This document shows, piece after piece, positions 19,227-28,926 of a DNA stretch of 64,000 nt. Where the stretch lies: assembly GCA_033239125.1 (NCBI GenBank), contig BSWB01000004.1:118367235-118431234 (forward strand), read 5' to 3'. Numbering within the stretch: position 1 is the stretch's first letter; every line of letters begins with the position of its first letter. Under the pieces are notes generated by a model. That model saw only the letters and a program-made list of their open reading frames with translations, had not been told where the DNA came from and did not search any database. The translations under genes were made by a program, and so were the position numbers. Source of the DNA: Fagopyrum homotropicum (lineage: Eukaryota; Streptophyta; Magnoliopsida; Caryophyllales; Polygonaceae).

Positions 19227-20312
19227 CTTGTTCAACCCCTGCGTCTCTTATTTCCGCTGGTGTGTCCAGGGCATACCTAGTTGGTATGATTCGTTCTTCC
19301 CTTTCATTCGGCCTTAGCTTTAGTTGATGGCTAGGCTAGTATGGTTAGGTTGAGCTTGATGAGTTGTATAATCGATATGTGCCTTAGGCACTTATGTTTA
19401 TGTTAAGGATATGCCTTAGGCATTTGTGAGCATGTTATGATCTCGAGGTTTAGATTGGGGTCATAGGTTGGTTGTGGTTATGGAGACGAGTCTCAAAACC
19501 CTTGCAGTATGTAATGATGTGTGCCTTGCTATTGCAGGCATTGATTACTTCCCCAAGGGGAAGATGTGGCGTGGTACAGGTTACGAGTATTACAGGTAAG
19601 TCCATAGGACTTACTTACCGTGCAGTTATGGGTTTGCGTGATTGTAATGGTTGTGTGTGTTCATATGGTTGTTGCATTTACAACTAAATCCTTACTAGGG
19701 TGACCACGTATGTACACGTAAATGGCCCAAGTGTATTATAACGGGCCGTGACCACTTGTCTGCGCCTGCGGGTATGAGGAGGTGCCCGGAAGCCAGTAAT
19801 ATAGGGGGGGACGAGTGATGATGACCCCCATCCAAAACCCCTTCGTGTTACAAAATAAGTTGAATTAGTAATGGAATAACATAATTGAAGATAATAAATG
19901 AACATGTGTGTGGCATTGCATGTGTGATGTGTGCATATGTGTTTGTTTGTGATATTACCTTCATTCTTACTCATTAGTGTAGCTAACGGTATATACCGTG
20001 TTGTAGATGATCAGCAGGTTAAGAAGACTACAGAGTAAGCCAGATGGGGTGACCATCCAAGGACTTCTGTACATTAGGTTGCTCATGGGATATGGGATAT
20101 TTTGTATGTGATGTTGTTGATATTGTTTTGTACTCGGCTTTGATGTTGTAAAACCTTTTGATGTATCCTATACAGTTTTATGTATTTTGCTTTTAATCTG
20201 TCTATGCATTGTTGTTAGATCCCATGAACTTGTTGCCAGGCTAGGGTCAGGATCCATTGTGAGATCCTATCCCAATGTGGCATCCCGAGTCCCGCGGATT
20301 CGGGGTGTCATA
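19227..20312 (+). repeat. Solo Tekay LTR L, second part
   Basis: Continuation of 7125-7843 after B. Colinear with the second half of LTR G (22050-22955): GCAGTTA..., CCAAGTGTATTATAACGGG, TAGCTAACGGT and the end ggggtgtcata, which corresponds to ggggtgttaca in G. It begins within the second GC motif cluster (cccctgcgtc). It is followed by target copy gaagt and the resumed integrase of G. Confidence 0.87.
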
Positions 20313-20962
20313 GAAGTGGGAGGATATCTCCATGTACTTTGTGACTTAATTCAGGCCGAGAAGGAGCTTTGATGCCATTTGCGTTATTGTTGATAGATTG
20401 ACGAAGATTGCACATTTAATCCCTATTAGGGAAACGTGACTAGTGAGCCGGTTGGCTGAGGAGTTCACTAGGCAAGAAAGAGGCATCGGCCTCTAGAGTT
20501 CAGAGTTGGAGCTCATGTCTGATTGAGTGTATCCCCGACACGTGGCATCAGATGTTTCGGCATTAAGGGGAAGTTGAGTCCCCAATATGTCAAACGTTTT
20601 GAGATTCTGGATCGAGTTAGGAGAGTAGTGTACAGACTTGCTTTACCCCCGAGGTTAGAGGGTGTCCACCCCGTGTTTCATGTGTCTCAGCTGAGGTTGT
20701 ATATACCAGATGCGAGGCACATTGTCAATTATGATGAATTAGTGGTCGAGCCGAACCACACGTTTGTTGAGCATCCACTAGCCGTCCTAGAGCGGGGTAT
20801 GAGACACTTGCACTACAAGGACTGTTTTGTTTTCGTGCTAGACTGTGATATGTGTCGTGTGATCTTATTAGATCTTGTTATGTTAGCACGAGTTATGATT
20901 ATAGTTGGGGATGGTTCTTCCTCCATGATATCGAGATCTAATTATAGTTTAGCTAGAGATTG
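20313..20962 (+). pseudogene. pol: G pol fragment: integrase and C-terminal region
   Basis: 20313-20450 reads the Tekay integrase core start (IVDRLTKIAHLIPI near 20388), with a damaged preceding part. Near 20470 the sequence jumps to the integrase C-terminal part (GIKGKLSPQYVKRFEILDRV, then EGVHPVFHVSQLRLYIPD at 20659-20712), so the segment with the remaining catalytic acidic residues is deleted. The 3' end (EHPLAVLERGMRHLHYKD, then stop at 20961) should enter a chromodomain, but only its first residues remain. The longest frame is 20523-20963. In Tekay elements the chromodomain guides insertion to heterochromatin; here it is lost. Confidence 0.83.
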
Positions 20963-21135
20963 ATCTTTCTCCATGCTATTGTGATACGAGTATGGTTTGG
21001 CTGGAGATGGTTTCCTCCATACGATTGTGATGTGATTATGGGTTGGCTAGAGATAGTTTTCCTCTATGCCGATGGGTAGTGATTATGATTATGTTGCTGG
21101 AGAGGGTGTTTCCTCCATGCGTATACCTCGGCGTA
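20890..21135 (+). repeat. GGAG...CTCC hairpin minisatellite in G 3' UTR
   Basis: Four to five diverged copies of a unit of about 60 bp with core GCTGGAGATGGTTTTCCTCCATGC; the arms ggag and ctcc can pair. It lies between pol and the purine tract. The same array is in C at 51368-51620. The following stretch (21120-21165, tatacctcggcgtacgggtcc) is also shared with C. Confidence 0.75.
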
Positions 21136-21199
21136 CGGGTCCTAGAGGATTTGGATTTGTTCATGTTTCGGGACAACACTTGTTTTTAGGGGGATCTTA

Positions 21200-22955
21200 T
21201 GTAATATCCTTAGTTCCTTTGTGACCCCGCACCTGCACCTTAGTTGGGCCGCAGGAGCTGAGCTGCCCCTGCGGAACTGGTGAGCCGCCCCCGCGGCTTG
21301 CAAGGTGAGTGCCGCCTTCTTTGACTGCCTAACTTTTCTATTTCTTCACCTATAAGTATTTTTCTATTTCATGTGATGAGGGTTTGCTCTCCAAACTTCA
21401 TCTTCTTCTCCTTCCTCTCTTCTTCCCTTCTTCTCATCTCTTAGCTTTCTTCTTGATTTCTCCTCTTTGAATTCCTTCAAGTGTGAAGCCTTTGGATGTG
21501 TGTTTGATGGCTATGATGTGGTTGATGAGAGTATGTGGTGTTTGTTTTGGATGAGCAGCTGAGTGGTAGTTCTTCCTTTGCTTGGTTTTGTAGTGGTAAG
21601 TCTCTCCCTTTCTTTCTTCTTTCTTTCCTCTTCTTCTTTTCTTAGTGATAAATCCCACAAGTTGATCACGTGTATGGTTTCGTAGACATTGGTGTTGTGT
21701 ATGTATATGTATGACGATGGTTGGTTGCCTTTGGCACCATAGAAGAGAAAGGAATCAAGTTGTGGATCAAGAGGAGATCGATCGTGTGTTGAAGTTTTCC
21801 CCTTGTAAAGGAGCCGCCCCTGCGCCTGGTGTGGGCCGCCCATGCGGCTGAAGTTGTTTCACTGCCCCTACGCCTCTTTGTTCCGCGGGTGCATCTTTGT
21901 CCAAGATATACCAATTATGGTATGTGTCCTTTCCTTCCTTTGTGTTATGGTTTGAATTTGAGAGCATGTTAGTGTTTATGTAGATGAGATTGATGATGTT
22001 GTATGGTGAGAAATGCATTTGGCATCTTTGAGTATTGATGAGATATCGAGGATTACTTATGGGTTATGATCTTGTATGAATTAGGGGACTAGGAGGTGGA
22101 ATCTCCTAGCCCGTGATAGTGATTAGTGTTGTGTGCCTTGCTTATACAAGTACTGGTCGTTTCTTGAGGGACACTACGATTAGTGCAGTTAAGACTACCT
22201 TGTGATAGGTAAGTACTTTGGGCTTACTTAGCTGGCGTTTATGGATTGGAGTGATTGCAATTGCGGTGTGTGTGTATATATATGTTGCATTGATAACCTA
22301 ACCAGACTAGGATGACCATATATGTATTAATTGGCCCAAGTGTATGATAACGGGTGGTGATAACTTGTCTATCTCAAAATGGGCAGCTAAGGAGTTCTCT
22401 GCGACCATTCCACCAGGTGGTGATGATTGGCTCCAATTCCAAACCTGTGTGGTGAAAGGGGACATAGGCGAGGTTGTTTTACTCCTCGTATCACAAAGAA
22501 TGAATTAGTAATGTTATAATGTAATAAAGATAATAAAAGGATATTGCGTGTGAGCATTTCATATTATGATGTGATTATGTGATTATGTGTGCTAGTACCT
22601 TTACTCTTATTCATGAACTGTTAACTAACGGTTTCATACCATGTTGTATATGCTTCGCAGGATAGGAAGACTGTAGAGTGATCCGGTGGGGTGATCAGCC
22701 GAAGGCTTCCGTACGTTAGGACGTGTATGGGTTTTGGGGATGTTTGTGCATACATATGTACGGTTGATGTTTTGTATACTGGGTTGTGGTTTTGTATATA
22801 TTTCGATATATGATTCTACCATTTTATGAATTTGGTTTTATATTTATTTTTGCCTTGTTGTAATATCCAATGAACTTGTTGTCAGGCTAGGGTTAGGATC
22901 GACTGTGAGATCCTATCCCGTAGCGCCCCGAGTCCCACAGATTTGGGGTGTTACA
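21200..22955 (+). repeat. 3' LTR of element G
   Basis: TGTAATATCC to GGGGTGTTACA, 1,756 bp. Preceded by cgggacaacacttgttttta and a short purine run. Motif cluster 1 (21220-21316, ccgcccccgcggc and relatives), TATAAG at 21351-21356, cluster 2 (21808-21900, ccgcccctgcgcc). Colinear with solo LTR L. Confidence 0.9.
21220..21316 (+). repeat. LTR G promoter-side GC motif cluster
   Basis: Contains ccgcacctgcacc, gccgcaggagc, gcccctgcgg and gccgcccccgcggc (arms gccgc/gcggc). Ends 35 bp before TATAAG at 21351. Cluster 2 of the same LTR is 21808-21900. Confidence 0.78.
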
Positions 22956-23661
22956 CCCTATACTCCAACTCTACCAGGATATGGAAAGATTTGCAATAAA
23001 CTAGCTTGTAAAAGGTAGTGCCAATCGGGGTCTTGAAGGCGGTCCTATAAGCCCATAGAGCATCATCAAGCTTCATCACCCCAATTTTTCCTTGTCCGAG
23101 AAACCGTCTTCTCAAGTATTCCCTTGATCTCTCTATTGGAAATCTCTACTTGGCCACTAATGAGTTGTGAAATTCTTGCCTCAATCGCTTATGATGACCC
23201 TTGATATCCCAAACCTTGGAAAAATGACTTGATTGAAGAACCGCACCACCACCTTGTCGTCATTTGTGGGAAAACAATGGATTCAACCCATCTCAAAAGA
23301 TAGTCCACCGCCAAGAGAACGTAGAGGTTGCCTCAAGATGAGGGGAATGGGCCCATGAGGTACACACCCCAAACCTCAAAAATATCATCCTCTTGAATAT
23401 TCTTCAATGGCATCTCGTTTCTCCTTGAAATATTGCCCGCCCATTGACAAGCATCACAAGCCACTACAAAATTTTACACATCCTTAAACAAATTAGGCCA
23501 AAATAAACCCGATTGAAATACCTTGACACTATGTTTGTGTGAGCTAGCATGGCCTCTACATGGCAAGGAGTGTCAATGGAGGATTATACTCTCCACATCA
23601 TCCTCCGGGATGCACCTCCTAAATATATTATCCGGTCCTCTCTTGAACAAGAGAGGCTCGC
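22956..23661 (-). pseudogene. pol: Element H: decayed Athila integrase fragment
   Basis: Minus-strand Athila pol. Reading downward from 23661: SEPLLFKRGPDN and FRRCIPEDDVES (before the zinc finger), damaged zinc finger with HASSHKHS-like remains, NISRRNEMP, damaged catalytic core, and LWAYRTAFKTPIGTT near 23050. Many frameshifts and stops. Cut at 22956 by LTR G and at 23662 by LTR I. It is older than both. K, on the same strand to the right, could be its 5' LTR, but the intervening RT and gag are missing, so this is only a possibility. Confidence 0.8.
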
Positions 23662-25126
23662 TGATAGGTGATGGAATCACTATCTTATTAAGGTAGTTTA
23701 AGTATGTTTTAAGAGTGAAATGGTTGTATTTTGTTGGCAACTGTGTAAATCCAGCTGATGAACTAAGCAATGAAGAAAACAAAAGATTTAGCAAAAGTTG
23801 GAAGTAGAAGAAGAAGAAGGGAAGCAAAGAGAAGTCCCACCCCCGCGACGACACTGAGTCGAGAGGCACCTTGTCACGGCACCCGTGACGACATAGTGCC
23901 GCCCCGCGGCGACACTGATTCTAGAGGCACCAAGTCACGGCACCCACGGCGACACTATGCCGCCCCCGCGGCGACACTGAGTTCAGAGGCACCCAGTCAC
24001 CGCCCCCGCGGCGATATTGTGCCGCACCCGTGACGATTGTACCTGAAGACCAATGCTAGCGGACCAGAGGAAGCCCAAGCAACTGTGTCACCGCCCCCGT
24101 GGCCCTGCCATGCCGCCCCCGCGGGTCAGTTGAATATGGGAGCGTTTTGCACTAAACCGCCCATGTGGCCCTATTTCCCGCTCCTGTAGTTTAGTAACAG
24201 ACGACAGAATTGTAGCTATTTAGCCCACCTTTATGGCCATAAAGGTGGTTGTTTACACAACCTATTTACTCCCATTTACTGCATATTCTACTATAAATAG
24301 AGCCCTATTTTGATTTTTAGAATCATTTCATTTTCACCTTATCACATCTAAAACACTCTTATTTTCTTTGTTTTGTTTTGTTCTCTATGGAGGGCTTAGC
24401 ACTTTTAGTTGTGCTTGACATTGAAAACTCTTGACATAGATGTGGTTGTGAGTTTTATAAGTTGTTATTCCATAATGATTTGTGTTATGTTCTTGTGCTT
24501 AACTTCTTGATTGTATTTCATCTTTCTATCTAGCTTGATCATCTAGGTACTTGGGTCTTATCCTATGTGCTAGGAATTGTGGTTCCGGGTTCAGGTCACC
24601 ATTCTAGTAGCAAACACGTTTATATAAGCGGGTTGTAAGTGTAATTCGTGAGTGGAACATAACCACATGATTTTAGTAACGGGTTGTTTCTAATTCATGT
24701 GTCTCTATATCTTTATTTGAATGCTATTGTTAAAATATGCTTTTGTAATAGGAGTTAGGATTAACAATAAGTAATATCGTGGCTGGTTGAACAGGGATTT
24801 AAATACGATTGAGATGAGAACAAACTTCGGAATAAACTTCATGAAAACAATGATAAACCATATCTTATTTTGAAGCGGATAATTGTCAAGTGCAATGTTT
24901 CCTTAATTCATTGAAATCAACTTCTTGCTTGCTTTTCCTATATATAACATTAAAATTCACACCCCCCTCTTGGTTACAAATAATTAATAGTTTAATCGCA
25001 GTTGTGCTTAATTTACTCGCTATCTCTGTTGGGTTCGACCCTCACTTAATCACTCTACTTGCTTTAGTATTGTGTTAGAAAATTACTTTGGTAGGATATA
25101 AACGACCTAAGAAAATATCCTTGCCA
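23662..25126 (+). repeat. Element I: Athila-like 5' LTR
   Basis: TGATAGGTGATGG to TTGCCA, 1,465 bp, followed by a tRNA-Asp-like primer site. Dominated by a GC-rich motif array at 23843-24190 upstream of a good TATA box CTATAAATAG (24291-24300). The downstream part is AT-rich (24300-25126) with no clear second cluster. No 3' partner LTR is in the window. Confidence 0.72.
23843..24190 (+). repeat. GC-rich palindromic array in LTR I
   Basis: Repeated blocks gccgcccccgcggcgacact, gtcacggcacccgtgac and agaggcacc with a period of roughly 50-60 bp, then ccgcccccgtggccc units. It contrasts sharply with AT-rich flanks and ends about 100 bp before the TATA box at 24291. Confidence 0.8.
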
Positions 25127-25340
25127 AATTTGGCGCCTTGCCGGGGAGATTAGAGTTTTTTAAGTACTTTGTTACTTTTATTGTCACCTATTGGTCTGAA
25201 CCATTTGTATGGTTCAAACTCGTGCTACTAATCTCTCTTTTGCAGTAGAAGAGAGTGAGAAAAGAAATGGTTGGATCATGGATGACATCAATGAGATAAG
25301 ACCTCAACATCAACAAATCGATCCCGGAGGAGTCATACAA
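25127..25340 (+). other. Element I primer site and truncated leader
   Basis: Primer site tggcgccttgccgggga at 25131-25147, one base short of the canonical tRNA-Asp complement. Then about 190 bp of leader with a short open stretch (25208-25340, beginning MVQTRATNLSFAVEE) that could be a gag start, cut off where LTR K begins. Confidence 0.6.
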
Positions 25341-26519
25341 GCATGATCAAGGACTTACGTCGAGCCAACGACGTAAAGATCATAGTATCAAGGGCTTATA
25401 TTCCGGAGTCATTCGTAGCAAGGGCTTATATTCCGGAGTCGATCTCAGGGAATCGGTGAGAAAAATCACAGTAAAGCAATCCAATATCGAAATCATGCGA
25501 TAATATTGATCAAAAGCAAAGGAAAGAATATGAATCAAGATGGGGAAATGCAGATTCTAAAGTTCATAGTATCTAGTTGTGGTTTCGACTTAAGATCTCT
25601 TCGGATAATGTGGACAATGCTGAGGTTTGGTGAGGGAAGGCGTTGCTACTATGGGATAGATCACCGGGTAAGTCTCACTACCCAGTTTCCCAAACCAAAG
25701 CTCCTATCACCAGGTAAGTCTCAAGGAATTGGGAAAGGTAAAGATGCTCAAACCAACATCACTCACCTAAGGGTACAAAACTAACCATCACCGGGTAAGT
25801 CTTAGGTTAACTCTCAAAGGTAGGATGAAGGCACACTCAAACCCTAATAAAAGATAAACCTTTATTACATAACACTCATTATCATAGGTTTACAAGCAAA
25901 GGAATCATCAGGTATGTCTCATCCTAGGCTTGTGTATAAACCAGGAAAGGTGCAAGAAGGATTGGATTTGGCAAAATATAACCTAAATTCAAGATAGGCA
26001 ATGAAGTGGTCGATCTCGTTCTATTCTATATCAATCTCGGTCGAGATGTTCAACGAACAGCCTGAGACGGGTTTCAGATTAGGTTTAACTTCAAGCTTTC
26101 AGGGTCCACAAGGATAAAGGGAACAAAGAAAGAAAAGGGAATAAAGCAAACAATAAAGGTATCTCAATTATCAAAGCAAACAAACCAATCAAAGTATCAA
26201 TGGTGTGTTCCAAAAACGGATGATAACAACTCACTAGCAATCCCCAAGAAATCCTCACAATATAGGGTTACTCAACCCCAAGCAATCCTTCCTTTAAATC
26301 TTCCCTTCCTTCAATCCTTCATAATCCTTCTGACGTCTCTATCTCTAGCATCCAGCCTTCAATAAACCGTTGTGGGGCGTCAATCCACGTCGGTAGGGAG
26401 TCAAAGGCCAACTTCTATGGGGCATCCCTTTAACGTTGTAGGCTAAAGGATATATTATAGGGAAATAAATCTAGGGTTTACAACCTTAAAGATAAACCAT
26501 AGAACCTTGGGCGAAAAAA

Positions 26520-26646
26520 AAGAATGTTGAGCCAGCTCGCTGGCATCACAACCCACTCTGGCGGTTCGGAGCCGAATGTAAGTATCTCGGTCGAGATGTG
26601 GGTCGAGGTGACTCCATTTTATGTCCATCTCGGTTGACATTTGATC
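26520..26646 (-). repeat. LTR K promoter-side CTCGGTCGAG cluster
   Basis: atctcggtcgagat (6-bp arms around gt), gtcgaggtg and catctcggttgac. The cluster continues after F with catctcggcctagatg (35757-35772), showing that F inserted inside it. About 60 bp from a TATA-like site (tatattatagg, 26452-26462) on the minus strand. The inner cluster is 26005-26075. Confidence 0.75.
26642..26646. repeat. Target site duplication of F, left copy
   Basis: tgatc, matched at 35754-35758. Confidence 0.93.
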
Positions 26647-28911
26647 TGTAATACCCCGAATTTTTTATTCAGTTTAATTCCGAAGCAAATCGGACTTCGA
26701 GCCGTTGACGGTTTTCCATTCTATCTAGTATTTCTTTCTTCACAAATTTTATCATTTTATGTAGAATTTAATTCACATAAAATGATAAAATTATATCAAG
26801 CTCTAATTCTTATAATTATTTATCATTTTATGTAGAATTTTATTTACATAAAATGATAGATTTATATCAAACCCTAGTTATTATAATTCATTATTATCGA
26901 TAACTTTAGAGGAGACCATGACAAGCTGTGACGAGATCATGACTAAGCTGAGACAAGACCATGACAAAGCCCTACAAACCTGTGACAAACTCATTCATGG
27001 GCCTGACAAGGCCATGACGAGTTTTGACAAGTTTTTGACAAACTATTCAGCCCATCTTTCTTACAATTATTTCAGCCATCCTTCTTGTAATTGTTTCAGC
27101 CCATCCCTTTGCTATGATGGCCCACCTACCCATAACCCTCCAGCCCACACGGACCTGTTGTCACCCAGCCATCCTCGCACAGCAGCCCAGCCTGTTTACG
27201 AGCCCAGTAGCAGCCTTCTTGCAGCCCGTACAGCCTAGTTCGCAACCCACAGCAGCCCACTCTCCTATGCTTCAGGCAGCGCAGCGCCAGTCCACTCTCC
27301 TATGCTTCAGCTAGCCCACTCCTATTCTTCAGCCAGTGCAGCGCCAGCCCACTCCTATGCTTCAGCCCAGAACCTTTCTCATGCTAGCCCAGCTACACGC
27401 TCAGCCCAGGAGGATGTAACAGCCGGCCCTTCCTCTCCCTTTTCTTCACAACGTAACCGATGCTGAATTGAAGGAGAGCTGTTGTAACGACTCCTTAATT
27501 CACGCAACAGATCCATTCAGCCTGCACATTTCCTTACACCTCCCTACGTACAGAAGCTTGATCTGAAGCAGCCGTTCAAGCGTTCCTGCACACAATAACA
27601 CAACAACCAACGTCCTTCCTCTTCCTACTCTTATATTTGTGCTAGTCGAGTCTCTCTTGTTGGGTAAACATCTCCCCTCCTTTCTCTACATTGGACTCTC
27701 TATATATATGTGCTGATGTGAGCCATTTGAATCTTAGAACCTTTCATAAAAGCCATGGAAGATAGCTAGAAGGGCTGGGAATTTTCTGAGTTTTCGGAGG
27801 TGCGAACAGTCTACTTGGAGTCACGATTTGGGTAACTTAGACTCCTCTTTTTTGGCTGGTTTTCGGATATGTCATAGGCAGTAGTACATAGTATAACATA
27901 CTAAAATTTGGGAAGAATCGGAGTTACGGTTTGAGAGTTATTGTGTTCCAAAGTTGACGCCTCATGCAGTTTTTATATATGTGCTGAGTGTTGGGGAAAA
28001 CAGCAAGTGATGCTGCTTTGTGAGATGGTTTTAAATAAGCTCTTAATCTCCGTTGGGCTTGAATTTTGGATATGATATGGTTGACATATTGTTTTAGAAC
28101 ATATTAAACTTTGAGAGGAATCCAGCCAGTGGTTTGGGATTTATGATTTTTCAAAGATTTAGTCGTAAGCAGTTTTTCTGTTGTGCTGAATTACGGTTTT
28201 GTGAGATAGTTTTAAATAGGATTTTGATCTCCTTTGCGGCTGAATTTTGGATATATTAGAGATAAGATTTTATAGTAGAACATATCAAAATTTGGGATAA
28301 ATCCAGCGAGTAGTTTAGGAGTTATGATTTTTCAAAGTTAAGACAGTGTGCTGCTTGTTAAGTGTTGTAACCAACTTTAGAAATTTTTGTAGAAGCGATG
28401 CTTTAACAGTTTTAAGGAATTCTTTCTCCTATGAATAGATGTGATATAATAGATGATCTAGGGAATTATTTCGGAATTTTTATAAGATTATGCGAATTTT
28501 ATATTTGAAGCTGTAGTTGGACTTTAATTACTTTTCGGGAAATAGAAAATGGGTAATTTTTCTAGTTGCTACCTAAAATCATCCTAAGGAGTAGAATATG
28601 CTTAGTTAGCCTCAAATTATAATTTAAGACAGTTGTAGAGAGATCCGGAGGGAATGATCAGCCGGGTCCACGTACTCATTTAGTTGGGGACGAGGTTGTC
28701 TTATATACTTCATATGCGTCGTTTTAGTACCTTTGATTTGTAAGGCTGATACATAATTTTCATGTATATATTGTTTAAAGTTTTCAAATGTTTTTAATAC
28801 TTTTGTGCCTTGTTGTAAGATCCAAGTTAAATTGTTGTCAAACTAAGGTCGGGACCCATTGTGAGGTCCTAACCAGTAGCTCCCCGAGTTCTCAGAATTT
28901 GGGGTGTTACA
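26647..28911 (+). repeat. 5' LTR of F with internal deletion
   Basis: Colinear with the 3' LTR except that about 675 bp (34798-35472 in the 3' copy) are missing at 28625. Both edges of the lost piece carry TTAAG. Contains the paired hairpins at 26746-26858, the CAGCCCA-rich minisatellite 27050-27420 and a TATA-like run near 27708. Confidence 0.9.
26746..26858 (+). repeat. Two AT-rich hairpins at LTR F start
   Basis: Perfect 17-bp arms attttatcattttatgt (26746-26762) and its complement (26775-26791) around a 12-nt loop, then a second with 13-bp arms (26821-26833 and 26846-26858). Both recur in the 3' LTR (about 32914-33026). Confidence 0.85.
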
Positions 28912-28914
28912 ATG

Positions 28915-28926
28915 TGGTATCAGAGC
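28915..28926 (+). promoter_or_regulatory. Primer binding site of F (initiator Met type)
   Basis: tggtatcagagc, 3 bases after the LTR end. Standard form for Tekay/Del elements; matches C at 40017-40028. Confidence 0.8.

Larger units (their letters stand above)
6388..22955 (+). mobile_element. Element G: Tekay/Del-type chromovirus, truncated and split
   Basis: Plus-strand Ty3/gypsy element whose 5' part lies beyond A. Visible parts: RNase H and integrase zinc region (6388-7124), integrase and C-terminal remnant (20313-20962), 3' untranslated hairpin repeats, and 3' LTR (21200-22955). It is split by solo LTR L, which is itself split by B. The integrase core has an internal deletion near 20470, joining the start of the catalytic domain directly to the C-terminal part. 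The right neighbour is H, whose coding sequence is cut exactly at 22956. Confidence 0.85.
25341..26646 (-). repeat. Element K: Athila LTR remnant, first part
   Basis: Minus-strand LTR related to LTR D: shared U5-like end (attccggagtcgatctcaggga), four ACCGGGTAAGTCTCA-type repeats (25660, 25705, 25792, 25907), inner motif cluster 26005-26075 and promoter-side cluster 26520-26646. The extreme U5 end is lost, and agcaagggcttatattccgg occurs twice (25388 and 25418 areas). Interrupted at 26646 by F and resumed at 35754. Confidence 0.78.

Noticed and set aside
23770..24033. Arg/Pro-rich frame over the GC block of LTR I
   Set aside because: It follows from the GC-rich repeat composition; no start context or domain.
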